DNA of 20,084 nucleotides from JBDSZL01 sp039925145. Its GTDB lineage: Bacteria > Acidobacteriota > Vicinamibacteria > Vicinamibacterales > SCN-69-37. The translations under genes were made by a program, and so were the position numbers. Below, piece by piece: positions 1 through 6,143 of this stretch. The number at the start of each line of letters is the position of its first letter. The first letter of the stretch is position 1. The stretch lies in assembly GCA_039925145.1 (NCBI GenBank), contig JBDSZL010000029.1:1-20084 (forward strand), given 5' to 3'. The notes below the pieces were generated by a model that saw only the letters and a list, made by a program, of their open reading frames with translations, searched no databases and was not told the origin of the DNA.

Positions 1-147
1 CGACGACCTCACGTCACAGTTTGGTTTTGCGCGGATCCCCGCCTGCCGCTAAACTGTTGATTCCGCTTGAACGGAGAAGCGCCTGCGGCCGCGCGAGCGA
101 GCGAAGCGAGACGAGCGCAGCGTTGGGCGTGGGGCCCCAACGCGGAT

Positions 148-237
148 GGAGAGATGTCCGAGTGGTTGAAGGAGCACGCTTGGAAAGCGTGTGTAGGGGA
201 AACTCTACCGTGGGTTCGAATCCCACTCTCTCCGCCA
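148..237 (+). tRNA. tRNA-Ser (anticodon GGA)
   Basis: Full class II tRNA cloverleaf. The acceptor stem pairs GGAGAGA (148-154) with TCTCTCC (227-233), followed by discriminator G234 and an encoded CCA (235-237). The anticodon stem CACGC/GCGTG (175-179/187-191) closes the loop TTGGAAA, with anticodon GGA at 182-184, reading UCC/UCU serine codons. A long variable arm lies at about 193-209, as expected for tRNA-Ser. The T arm GTGGG-TTCGAAT-CCCAC is at 210-226. No upstream promoter could be assigned with confidence. The last 16 bases recur at 336-351. Confidence 0.96.
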
Positions 238-335
238 TCCACCGCCGCCCGCGCGTGAATGCAGGCGAGCTATGGTGGATGGCTACGAGTGAGGGCACCG
301 AAGCTGCGAACGAAGGGAGCCGCTAGCGAAGGTGG

Positions 336-351
336 CCCACTCTCTCCGCCA
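336..351 (+). repeat. direct repeat of tRNA-Ser 3' end (att-like)
   Basis: These 16 bases are identical to the last 16 bases of the tRNA gene (222-237), including the encoded CCA. The copies start 114 bp apart. A tRNA 3' end repeated downstream is the usual footprint of integrase-mediated insertion, but only about 100 bp lie between the copies and no integrase is present. It would therefore be an emptied or decayed site. The four bases before the copy (GTGG) resemble the 5' side of the T stem, so it could instead be a degenerate second tRNA tail. Confidence 0.5.
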
Positions 352-503
352 GTTTCCAATAGCTTCCCTCTCCTTCCGTCCGTTGCAGACGTTTGCGTCT
401 GTTGCCGGGCTGGAATGGCAACAGAGGCCGCACACCCATCAATTATCAAGATCGATCACCGCGTCTGCGGATGAGTCTCCGACCACACGCAGTACTAGGC
501 TGC
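352..503. other. non-coding spacer with two overlapping hairpins
   Basis: No supported gene lies between the tRNA repeat and the GH32 remnant. Two inverted repeats share one base: CAGACG-TTTG-CGTCTG (386-401) and GTTGCC-N10-GGCAAC (401-422). They could fold as alternative hairpins and might act in termination between the converging tRNA and GH32 remnant. Neither is followed by a T-run on either strand, so a terminator call is weak. Nothing was recognised in 423-503. Confidence 0.3.
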
Positions 504-728
504 CTACCGCACCTCCGCCCACGTCGATCGCATGTTGTAGACCGTGAGCGCCTCGAGCCTCGCCGCGCCGCCTTCCGTGAAGAGCTTGATGGCGCTGCTG
601 CCCGCGGCGGGATACACGAGATCCGTCAGCACCCGTTCGCCACCTTCGGCGAACACTTCGACAATCGAATGGTCGACGAGTATCCCTAGGCTCAGCGTGC
701 CGCCGCGAAGCGTCAGCGCAAGGTGTCG
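504..728 (-). pseudogene. GH32 (levanase/invertase family) C-terminal remnant
   Basis: Read on the minus strand, this stretch encodes about 74 residues ending in a TAG stop at 506-504. It contains the motif series LGILVDHSIVEVFAEGG, then VLTDLVYPAAGSSAIKLF and finally ALTVYNMRSTW. These match the C-terminal beta-sandwich of glycoside hydrolase family 32 (sucrose, levan and inulin hydrolases), whose hallmark is an I/FVDRSSVEVF-type strand. Family members normally exceed 450 residues with the catalytic five-bladed propeller in front. Here an in-frame TGA (731-729) sits immediately upstream and no propeller sequence follows, so only the tail survives. Family assignment rests on motif recognition. 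The deletion is seen directly as missing sequence. Confidence 0.7.
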
Positions 729-772
729 TCATCGGACTGTCAGAAGCACGCGTTTCACGACTCGAGGATTCG

Positions 773-898
773 ATGCAGACAAGAGGCCTGGTCAAAGTGT
801 TTGCCGGCCGCTGGACGGCTCGGGGGATTCTCGGCGGCGTGGTAGTTTTCGGCTCACTGGCGGGTGCCCTCGGCGCTCGGCCTGATGGTGGACCATAA
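773..898 (+). CDS. possible 41-residue membrane/leader peptide
   Basis: A short frame opens with ATG at 773, four bases after a GAGGA Shine-Dalgarno-like site (764-768), and ends in TAA at 896-898. The product has a basic N-terminus (R4, K8, R13, R17) followed by a hydrophobic run from about residue 19 to 35 (ILGGVVVFGSLAGALGA). It therefore resembles a signal peptide or single-pass membrane peptide. The stop overlaps an in-frame upstream ATG of the esterase (TAATG at 896-900), which would allow translational coupling, although the esterase more likely starts at 955. It could equally be a signal-peptide scrap left by the rearrangement that truncated the GH32 gene. No homology is recognised. 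Confidence 0.3.
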   Translation: MQTRGLVKVFAGRWTARGILGGVVVFGSLAGALGARPDGGP

Positions 899-954
899 TG
901 GCCGAGCGGACGCGCTTCTTTATGCTGTGTCGCGCAACCTCTCAGGAAGGCACC

Positions 955-2310
955 ATGAACCCAATCCTTCGCGTTCTCCAGGCCACGGCGCTCGCAATGC
1001 TTGCGGTCCCCTCTGTCCAAGCCCAGATCAACAACAATCCCCCGGGGGGCAACGGCCCTGCCGCGCGCGGGCGCGGGCCTGGGGTCGAGGCCAGTGTTGT
1101 CACGAGTGCCCGCTCCCCCGAAGTGAACGCCGACAACAGCATCACCTTCCGGCTTCAGGCGCCCGGTGCCAAGAAGGTGCGCCTGTACACGGACATGCCC
1201 AAGCTTGGCGACACCCCGGTCAACGGCTCCGCCGGTTTCGACATGACCAAGGACGCCAATGGCATCTGGTCTTTCACGACCCCGAAGCTCGCGCCCAGTT
1301 ACTACCAATACTGGTTTGACGTGGACGGATTCGTGACGCCCGATCCGCAGAACACCTTCGTGCGTCCTGCGTCCGGCGTCTACAAGAGCGTCGTCGCTCT
1401 GCCCGGGAAGGAAGCGGACTTCATGATGTTCCGCAACGTGCCCCACGGAAACCTGGTCGAGCACCAGTACCTCAACCAGCTGACCAAGGTCGCCCGCCGT
1501 GTGATCGTGTACACGCCGCCCGACTACAACACCAGCAACAAGAAGTATCCGGTGGTGTACCTGCTGCACGGCGCCAACGACTACGAACTCGGCTGGACGC
1601 AGTCCGGAATGGCCAACACCATCATGGACAATCTCATCGCGGAGAAGAAAGCCGTTCCCGCGATCATCGTCATGCCATTCGGCCATGAGAAGACTGGTGC
1701 CACGGGCAGACAGCCGGAGATCCTCGCACTGCAGAAAGCGCTCGGGTACACCCCGCCACCGCCGGTCGCGCGCGGCGCTGCGCCGCGTGGGGTTGGTCGG
1801 GGCGCAGGCGCCCCACCGGCTGGTGCCCCGCCCACCGGTGCGGCGCGCGCCGGCGGTCCCGGAGGGCCGGGTTTCGGCGCACCGGGGGGAAGCGGCTGGA
1901 CCATGGAAAAGGAGATGCTCGACTACGTCATTCCGTATGTCGAGAAAGAGTTCCGCGTGGTCAGGGACAAGGATCACCGTGCGATCATGGGTTACTCAAT
2001 GGGCGGCGGTCACGCCACCTCCATCGGCTTCGGCCACCCGGACCTGTTCGCCTACGTCGGTGCGTTCAGCGGATTCGGGTCCACCAATCTGCTCACCGCC
2101 GACCCGGCCAAGACGAACAAGAGCTACAAGATGATCTTCATCGGCGCGGGCACCGAAGACACCGCCGTGAATGGCGGCCGCACCATGCATGACGCGTTGA
2201 CGAAGGCGGCCGTGAAGCACATCTGGAGCGAGGATCCCGGGTACGGCCACGACTACCAGATCTGGCGTCAGTACTTCTACCGGCTGATGCAGCAGACCTT
2301 CCGCGACTGA
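955..2310 (+). CDS. secreted esterase, CE1 / enterochelin-esterase-like
   Basis: A 451-residue alpha/beta hydrolase. The ATG at 955 is chosen because AGGAAGG (944-950) lies just upstream and the first 23 residues form a signal peptide ending in VQAQ. An in-frame ATG at 898 would add 19 residues ahead of that signal. Residues about 45-150 look like the N-terminal immunoglobulin-like/CBM48 domain common in this family. Residues about 175-450 are the esterase fold, with the oxyanion region VVYLLHG, nucleophile S348 in GYSMGG, a candidate acid D402 (E401 adjacent) and H432 in YGHDYQIW. Such proteins hydrolyse esters on plant polysaccharides or siderophores; the substrate here cannot be told. The nearby GH32 remnant fits an older carbohydrate locus. 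Oddity: a Pro/Gly/Ala-rich low-complexity insert at about 266-314. Confidence 0.85.
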   Translation: MNPILRVLQATALAMLAVPSVQAQINNNPPGGNGPAARGRGPGVEASVVTSARSPEVNADNSITFRLQAPGAKKVRLYTDMPKLGDTPVNGSAGFDMTKDANGIWSFTTPKLAPSYYQYWFDVDGFVTPDPQNTFVRPASGVYKSVVALPGKEADFMMFRNVPHGNLVEHQYLNQLTKVARRVIVYTPPDYNTSNKKYPVVYLLHGANDYELGWTQSGMANTIMDNLIAEKKAVPAIIVMPFGHEKTGATGRQPEILALQKALGYTPPPPVARGAAPRGVGRGAGAPPAGAPPTGAARAGGPGGPGFGAPGGSGWTMEKEMLDYVIPYVEKEFRVVRDKDHRAIMGYSMGGGHATSIGFGHPDLFAYVGAFSGFGSTNLLTADPAKTNKSYKMIFIGAGTEDTAVNGGRTMHDALTKAAVKHIWSEDPGYGHDYQIWRQYFYRLMQQTFRD

Positions 2311-2334
2311 TCAGCCTGGTGGGTGGGCCATTAC

Positions 2335-2346
2335 GGCATCGATGCC
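2335..2346. promoter_or_regulatory. 12-bp palindrome upstream of antitoxin gene
   Basis: GGCATCGATGCC is a perfect palindrome centred about 33 bp before the vapB-like start codon. It lies just upstream of a -10-like TATCAT (2361-2366) that is 7 bases from the ATG. VapB antitoxins and VapBC complexes commonly autoregulate by binding inverted repeats over their own promoter, so this is a candidate operator. Binding is inferred. Confidence 0.4.
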
Positions 2347-2373
2347 AGCATCACAGCTGGTATCATTGACCGT

Positions 2374-2577
2374 ATGGCCGAACGCAAAATTACGCTGCAC
2401 GTGCCGGAGGAATTGCTCGACCGGGCACAGCGGTCGACCGGGCAGGGGATCACCGAAACCGTGCGGCAGGGCTTGCAGTTGGTGGCCGCGGGTGACACGT
2501 TCCGGCGCGTGGCGAAGCTGCGCGGCACCGTGAAGTTTTCGATCGACCCGGCTCGCCTGCGTGACGACCGCCGATGA
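2374..2577 (+). CDS. vapB: VapB-type antitoxin
   Basis: A 67-residue protein beginning MAERKITLHVPEELLDRA. The short N-terminal strand followed by two helices matches ribbon-helix-helix antitoxins of the VapB type. The basic/acidic tail (FSIDPARLRDDRR) would wrap the toxin. ATG 2374 is preferred over an upstream in-frame start at 2323 because it begins exactly at the DNA-binding strand. There is no clear Shine-Dalgarno site; a TATCAT hexamer 7 bases upstream suggests a leaderless transcript. Its TGA overlaps the ATG of the toxin (ATGA, 2574-2577), the usual coupling of antitoxin and toxin. Expected roles are to neutralise the downstream PIN toxin and repress the operon. Confidence 0.75.
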   Translation: MAERKITLHVPEELLDRAQRSTGQGITETVRQGLQLVAAGDTFRRVAKLRGTVKFSIDPARLRDDRR

Positions 2578-2948
2578 TCGCCGCAGACACGAGCTCGTTC
2601 ATCGCGTTCCTCCAGGGTGAGACCGGCGACGACGTCGAGACAATCCAGTCCGCGCTCGATCATCAGCAACTCGCGCTGCCACCGGTCGTGTTGACCGAAC
2701 TGCTCAGTGACCCGTCGCTCCCGCGTTCGGTTCGCAGCCTGCTCGCCGGGCTACCGATTCTCGACCTCGAACCGGGCTTCTGGGAGCGCGCGGGTGTACT
2801 GCGCGCCGCCGTGCTCAGGCAGAAGAAGAAAGTCCGGGTCGCCGACGCGCTCATCGCCCAGAGTTGCCTGGATCAGTCCACTCCGCTCGTCACACGGGAT
2901 GCTGATTTCCGGCACTTCGCCATCGCCGCGGGGCTCCCACTTCTTTGA
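2574..2948 (+). CDS. vapC: VapC-type PIN-domain toxin
   Basis: A 124-residue PIN-domain ribonuclease. The acidic metal-binding set is visible and complete: D5 (AADTSSFI), E42 (VLTELLSD), D91 (RVADALIA) and D109 with D111 (VTRDADFRHF). Length and motif order match VapC toxins, which cleave specific RNAs, often tRNA or rRNA sites, when the antitoxin is degraded. It is translationally coupled to the antitoxin by the four-base ATGA overlap. The active-site residues are intact, so the pair is probably functional. It lies between an esterase and a TPM-domain gene with no obvious link to either, consistent with an independently mobile module. Confidence 0.85.
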   Translation: MIAADTSSFIAFLQGETGDDVETIQSALDHQQLALPPVVLTELLSDPSLPRSVRSLLAGLPILDLEPGFWERAGVLRAAVLRQKKKVRVADALIAQSCLDQSTPLVTRDADFRHFAIAAGLPLL

Positions 2949-3053
2949 AGGAAACGTAGAGCGTTCCCGCCCCTCCGCCCCCTGGGAAGTCTGTCGGCAC
3001 CGCGCGCTCCGCCGCTTCCGTTCCTTGATGCCGCGAGCGCCTCGTCTCCGGGT

Positions 3054-3059
3054 TACGAT
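3054..3059 (+). promoter_or_regulatory. -10-like TACGAT next to TPM gene start
   Basis: TACGAT ends 6 bases before the GTG at 3066. With normal spacing, transcription would begin at or next to the start codon, giving a leaderless mRNA. The same arrangement is seen before three other genes in the window. No convincing -35 box was found. Confidence 0.35.
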
Positions 3060-3065
3060 TCCGCT

Positions 3066-4160
3066 GTGACATCCCCGTCGCTGGGAACAGAGCATCGCCG
3101 GTCCTGCTGGCTGGTCGCCCTCATGGTGCCGTTGCTCGTCGCGGCGATGAGCGCCGAACCGCTGAGCAGTATCCCGAACCCGCGAACGCGCGACGGCACC
3201 TGGGTGACCGACATGCCCCGCGCCCTGCGCGCCGAAACTGTTGCGCGGCTGAACGCGACCCTGGGCGACCTCGAACGCACAAGCACGGTAGAAATGGCCG
3301 TGGTGGTCGTCAGTTCCCTCGACAGTCTGTCAGTCGAGGAAACAGCAGCCAGACTGTTTCAACTCTGGGGGATCGGCAAGAAGAGCCAGGACAACGGCCT
3401 GCTCCTGCTCTGGTCGCGTGGCGATCGACGCGTGCGAGTCGAAGTGGGCTACGGTCTCGAAGGGGCGCTGCCCGACGGCAAGGTCGGCGCCATCCTCGAC
3501 ACGTACGTCATTCCGAAGTTCAAGGCGGGCGACTTCGATCAGGGGCTGATCGACGGCGTCGATGCGTTGATCCGCGTCGCACGGGCCGAGCCGATCGCAC
3601 TGATGTCAGCAAAGAGCGAATCGTACGACCGCAGGCCCTGGGGCATCGGCGGCGGCGTGGCCAGCATAGCTGCCGCAATCGTCGCGTCGATTGGTTCGAT
3701 CACGGGATTCCGGCGCTGGCGGCGATATCGGCGACGCCGGTGTCCGGCATGCGGAACGCTGATGACGCGCCTAGGTGAAATCGAAGACGATGCGCTGCTC
3801 GCTGAGGGACAGCAGGCGGAGGAGCGCATCGGCAGCGTGGACTATGACGTCTGGAAGTGCGGTGGGTGCTCGCATCACTTCACCCTGCGGTATCCGAAAT
3901 GGATGAGCCGCTACGCGAAGTGCCCGCAGTGCGGCAACTCCACGAAGTCGTCGACCCAGACGGTCATAGAGGCCGCCACCACGACCGGCAGCGGCAGCGC
4001 GCAAGTCGTGGACCAGTGCGCGTTCTGCAGTTTCCGCCAGGAGTACACCAAGGTCCTTCCACGCATCCAGCCGAGCTCGTCGTCTGAGGGATCGTCGGGT
4101 GGCGGATCGAGCTTCGGTGGCGGCAGTTCGGGAGGAGGAGGTGCGAGTCGGGGGTACTGA
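3066..4160 (+). CDS. TPM-domain membrane protein with zinc ribbons
   Basis: A 364-residue protein starting at GTG 3066. Residues about 12-30 form a signal sequence. Residues about 42-172 are a TPM domain (YgcG/TPM family), with the features VVVVSSLDSLSVEETAARLF, DNGLLLLWSRGDRRVRVEVGYGLEG and the conserved late stretch PKFKAGDFDQGLIDGVDAL. A membrane helix (about 193-214) follows, then a basic stretch and four CxxC pairs (C226/C229, C265/C268, C286/C289, C318/C321), enough for two zinc ribbons. The tail is Ser/Gly-rich and ends SRGY, as in many TPM proteins. TPM proteins have been linked to membrane-protein repair and some show phosphatase activity; the role here is unknown. It converges with the DUF5946 gene. 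Confidence 0.8.
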   Translation: MTSPSLGTEHRRSCWLVALMVPLLVAAMSAEPLSSIPNPRTRDGTWVTDMPRALRAETVARLNATLGDLERTSTVEMAVVVVSSLDSLSVEETAARLFQLWGIGKKSQDNGLLLLWSRGDRRVRVEVGYGLEGALPDGKVGAILDTYVIPKFKAGDFDQGLIDGVDALIRVARAEPIALMSAKSESYDRRPWGIGGGVASIAAAIVASIGSITGFRRWRRYRRRRCPACGTLMTRLGEIEDDALLAEGQQAEERIGSVDYDVWKCGGCSHHFTLRYPKWMSRYAKCPQCGNSTKSSTQTVIEAATTTGSGSAQVVDQCAFCSFRQEYTKVLPRIQPSSSSEGSSGGGSSFGGGSSGGGGASRGY

Positions 4161-4262
4161 ATTGGGCCACGCACGCAAACGGTTCCCGCCGTTCGGTCGC
4201 AGGCAGTGACAAACCTGGAGCGCCGAGTCGCGAGGCTTGCTCTACCGGGTCCCTGGCCCCTA

Positions 4263-4673
4263 TTAGATGATTGCGTCGTCCTGGAGCAGTCGAACGACGA
4301 CGTCGCGGCTGCCAGCGAACTGGGCCCACACCGATGCGCACCATCTGGTGATTGCAGCATCCCGCTGCGGTCCGGCTGGTGCACTCATCACGTCGGCCGC
4401 GGTGATTTCTCCACGGTGCTCGGGAAGAGCAATCGCGGGCCAGTCGCGCTTCCGTCGAGCGAGAACGGCATGCGCCCGCTGAACCTGACTGCCAGTGAAG
4501 CCTTTTTCGACGTGAAGATACAGTCCGGCCAACGCGAAGATTGCACTAATCGGCTTGCTCTCCGTGTCGAGGCGCTGCGCCATGTTCGCGTCGACGACGT
4601 GCTGGAGAATGAACCCGGCCCGACCCATGGTGTAGACATAGAGCGCTTGATACGCGTCCTGTGCGTCGGACAT
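4263..4673 (-). CDS. DUF5946 family protein
   Basis: A 136-residue soluble, probably helical protein of unknown function. Recognisable family features are DAYQALYVYTMG at the N-terminus, FILQHVVDANMAQ, the helix IFALAGLYLHVEKGFTG, then VQRAHAVLARRKRDWP, AADVMSAPAGPQRDAAI and CASVWAQF. This matches my recollection of DUF5946 proteins along nearly their full length, so the gene appears complete. No Shine-Dalgarno site is seen before ATG 4673. The start lies only 17 bases beyond the stop of the serine-hydrolase remnant on the same strand. No function can be assigned. Confidence 0.65.
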   Translation of the reverse strand: MSDAQDAYQALYVYTMGRAGFILQHVVDANMAQRLDTESKPISAIFALAGLYLHVEKGFTGSQVQRAHAVLARRKRDWPAIALPEHRGEITAADVMSAPAGPQRDAAITRWCASVWAQFAGSRDVVVRLLQDDAII

Positions 4674-4690
4674 ATGCGTGAGGAATGCGG

Positions 4691-4880
4691 TTACCTGGAC
4701 CGAACCCAGTGCGTGTCGGTCCCGCCTTCGCGCAGGAGCAGTTCGGTCGCGCGGCCGGTGCCGTCCGTCACGAAAGCAATCTGAGTCTCAGTGTCGGATA
4801 TCACGTAGTCGCGCGCGCTCTGCGGCGATAGCGTCACGTTCCGACCGCCGACCTCAGGGGCGCATCGAGGTTCAACTTGC
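4691..4880 (-). pseudogene. serine hydrolase (beta-lactamase family) C-terminal remnant
   Basis: On the minus strand this encodes a tail with VGGRNVTLSPQS, then TETQIAFVTDGTGRATELLLREGG, ending at TAA (4693-4691). The pattern (polar strand, then F-V-x-D-x-x-G-x-A-x-x-L-x-L-x-x-G) is that of the small C-terminal beta domain (DUF3471-like) often attached to beta-lactamase-fold serine hydrolases. At its upstream edge (4880-4855) lies a 26-bp stretch that, in another frame, reads KLNLDAPL. That is an N-terminal motif of the same hydrolase class, shared exactly with the remnant at 6141-6377. The catalytic core (SxxK, YxN) is absent. It is therefore a deleted, frame-broken relic, not a gene. The family call is moderate. 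Confidence 0.45.
4855..4880. repeat. 26-bp exact direct repeat, copy 1
   Basis: These 26 bases are identical to 6315-6340 and in the same orientation. The match stops abruptly at both ends (T4854 versus G6314; G4881 versus C6341). The two copies bracket 1.43 kb containing the DUF433/DUF5615 relic, the DUF1772 gene and the marR gene. On the minus strand the repeat codes for KLNLDAPL of a serine hydrolase in the distal copy. Confidence 0.85.
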
Positions 4881-4961
4881 GGGCGGTGAGATCTCTGTGT
4901 CATGTCCTGAGCCCGGTCTGTGCCAAATATTTATGCGCAATTCTGCCATGACTTGCGAGGC

Positions 4962-5102
4962 ACCCGACTAGCGGCTGATGTCCGAGGGACCCGCATCTCC
5001 GTGGGCAAGATGCTCGGATTCCGGCCGCGAGTCATTCGGCTGCTGTTCGACGAACAGCTGTCGGAGACGCTGGTCCCGCTGCTTGCGGTGCGCCTCCGCG
5101 GT
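4962..5102 (+). pseudogene. collapsed DUF433-DUF5615 toxin-antitoxin remnant
   Basis: In one plus-strand frame the antitoxin hallmark RGTRISVGKML (about 4983-5015) is followed within 24 bases by RLLFDEQLSETLVPLLA (about 5037-5087). The first matches the start of DUF433 antitoxins (consensus like RGTRISV). The second matches the first strand and helix of DUF5615 PIN-like toxins (LLFDEnLS), with the metal-binding D and E retained. Intact loci have a DUF433 protein of about 70-110 residues and a DUF5615 protein of about 110. Here the body of the antitoxin is missing and the toxin stops being recognisable after about residue 20. It looks like a deletion-fused scrap. Both identifications are from motif memory. 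Confidence 0.5.
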
Positions 5103-5131
5103 TCGCAGGACCGGTCTGGAGCATGGATTTG

Positions 5132-5572
5132 TCAGTCGAGCCCGGCGAGGCGACTCAGCAATCCGACGAACGCCATCGCGGAGAGCAGGCTTCGAACGCC
5201 GTGGAGGCGGTTCCAGCGCGTGAGGAGCGCTCGCGCGGCGACTTCGTTGTTTTCCAGTCCTGCCGCCAACAGCCGGCGATTCGTGGGCATGATGGCGACG
5301 AGCGTGAATGGGATAACCGCGCCGAGCAACAGTGCAGCGACGAGCACGGTTCGATCGCCAGACTCCCAGCCATAGAGGACGCCGCTTAGAAGCCCGGTCA
5401 CTGCCAGCGACACCTGCATCACGGTGGCCCGCCGATAACTCGGCCCGAACTCCTTCAGCGCCAGCGCGACGCCACCGCTCATGCGGGCAGGATGCTCGAC
5501 CGCGTTGATATAGATCGCTGCCCCGGCAAAGAAGCCGGCGGCGGCCGTCGCGACGACGAGTAACAGGATCAC
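5132..5572 (-). CDS. DUF1772 family membrane protein
   Basis: A 146-residue integral membrane protein with about four helices: residues 1-22, about 53-72, 78-100 and a C-terminal one near 128-143. Family features are AGAAIYINAVEHPARM after helix 1, FGPSYRRATVMQ, then the strong block GAVIPFTLVAIMPTNRRLL and RWNRLHGVRSLLS. These match DUF1772 (anthrone oxygenase-like) proteins, small membrane proteins often of unknown substrate. GTG 5572 is chosen as start because it overlaps the TGA of the marR gene by four bases (GTGA); longer upstream frames would run through marR. Cotranscription with MarR suggests it is a target of that regulator. Confidence 0.75.
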   Translation of the reverse strand: MILLLVVATAAAGFFAGAAIYINAVEHPARMSGGVALALKEFGPSYRRATVMQVSLAVTGLLSGVLYGWESGDRTVLVAALLLGAVIPFTLVAIMPTNRRLLAAGLENNEVAARALLTRWNRLHGVRSLLSAMAFVGLLSRLAGLD

Positions 5573-6105
5573 GCGCGCGCCTTCTTCGCACGCCGGGTGC
5601 CGGTCGGGGTCAACGCACGGCCACGCTGGCGCTGCGCACGATCGGCTGCCGCCTGCTCCTCGAGGCAAGACGCGAGCGTGAGAATCAGCGCCTCCGTGCT
5701 CGCCAGTTGACCGATCGGCACTCCCTCGGCCAGTGTCCGCGCCCAGGGGGACTGGCGGCGGGCCGCCGCCGCATACGCCGCCTTCCCCTTCGACGACAGT
5801 TTGAGAAGTGGCGCCCGGACGTGCCGAGGGTTAGCCGTCGGCTCGATCAGCCCCTCGCCAATCATGGCCGTCGCGAGGCGCTGCACGGACTGACGTGTCA
5901 GCCCCATCACACGCGCCGCGTCCGACGCGGTGGCCTTTCCGTCCTGGAGGACAAGGGCGCCCAGCACCTGCCATCGAGCGCTGGTCAGGCCAAGCGTGCC
6001 GACCAGGCGATCGCCGGCCGCGACGAGCCGGCCGTTCAATTTGAATACTGCCAGAATGAGCTGCGTGATCGCTAGCTCCGCACTGGCCCCGTCCGCTTTC
6101 GTCAT
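5569..6105 (-). CDS. MarR-family transcriptional regulator
   Basis: A 178-residue winged-helix regulator. After an N-terminal dimerisation helix (about 10-40), residues about 42-115 carry the MarR fold: LTSARWQVLGALVLQDGKATASDAARVMGL, recognition helix TRQSVQRLATAMIGEGLIE, then the wing ANPRHVRAPLLKLSSKGKAAY. The C-terminal 50 residues add a helix and a basic tail (RRAKKARA) that overlaps the next gene. MarR proteins usually repress their own operon and release DNA on binding small aromatics or oxidants. Three half-sites of an ACTGTC/GACAGT repeat lie directly upstream. ATG 6105 follows a TATGAT -10 by only 6 bases, suggesting a leaderless message. It forms a two-gene operon with the DUF1772 gene. 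Confidence 0.85.
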   Translation of the reverse strand: MTKADGASAELAITQLILAVFKLNGRLVAAGDRLVGTLGLTSARWQVLGALVLQDGKATASDAARVMGLTRQSVQRLATAMIGEGLIEPTANPRHVRAPLLKLSSKGKAAYAAAARRQSPWARTLAEGVPIGQLASTEALILTLASCLEEQAAADRAQRQRGRALTPTGTRRAKKARA

Positions 6106-6111
6106 AATGAC

Positions 6112-6143
6112 ATCATACTGTCGTTAGTGACAGTGTACTGTCA
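6112..6143 (-). promoter_or_regulatory. marR promoter and operator half-sites
   Basis: On the minus strand TATGAT (6117-6112) sits 6 bases before the marR ATG. Overlapping and upstream of it are ACTGTC (6117-6122), GACAGT (6129-6134) and ACTGTC (6137-6142). These form one inverted repeat with a 6-bp spacer and a tighter one, TGACAGT-GT-ACTGTCA (6128-6143). Such repeats over the -10/-35 interval are typical MarR autoregulatory operators. A TTGACA is present, but 21 bp from the -10, too far for a normal -35. Operator function is inferred. Confidence 0.6.

Noticed and set aside
121..142. Hairpin CGTTGGG-N8-CCCAACG just before the tRNA
   Set aside because: No T-run and no upstream gene in the window. 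It could be a processing or terminator stem but cannot be supported.
9..298. Minus-strand frames reading SGIRTHGRVSPTHAFQACSF and similar
   Set aside because: They are antisense to the tRNA-Ser gene, a well-known source of spurious proteins in databases.
439..1977. A 512-residue minus-strand open frame
   Set aside because: It mostly opposes the esterase gene, which has a signal peptide, ribosome site and catalytic motifs. The long frame is a GC-bias shadow.
2323..2373. Upstream in-frame start for the antitoxin at 2323
   Set aside because: It would place the palindrome and -10-like hexamer inside the coding region and add residues unlike any ribbon-helix-helix N-terminus.
4161..4262. Possible tRNA-like or terminator structure between the converging TPM and DUF5946 genes
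   Set aside because: Only a 5-bp stem (AACGG/CCGTT) was found. No cloverleaf or T-run.
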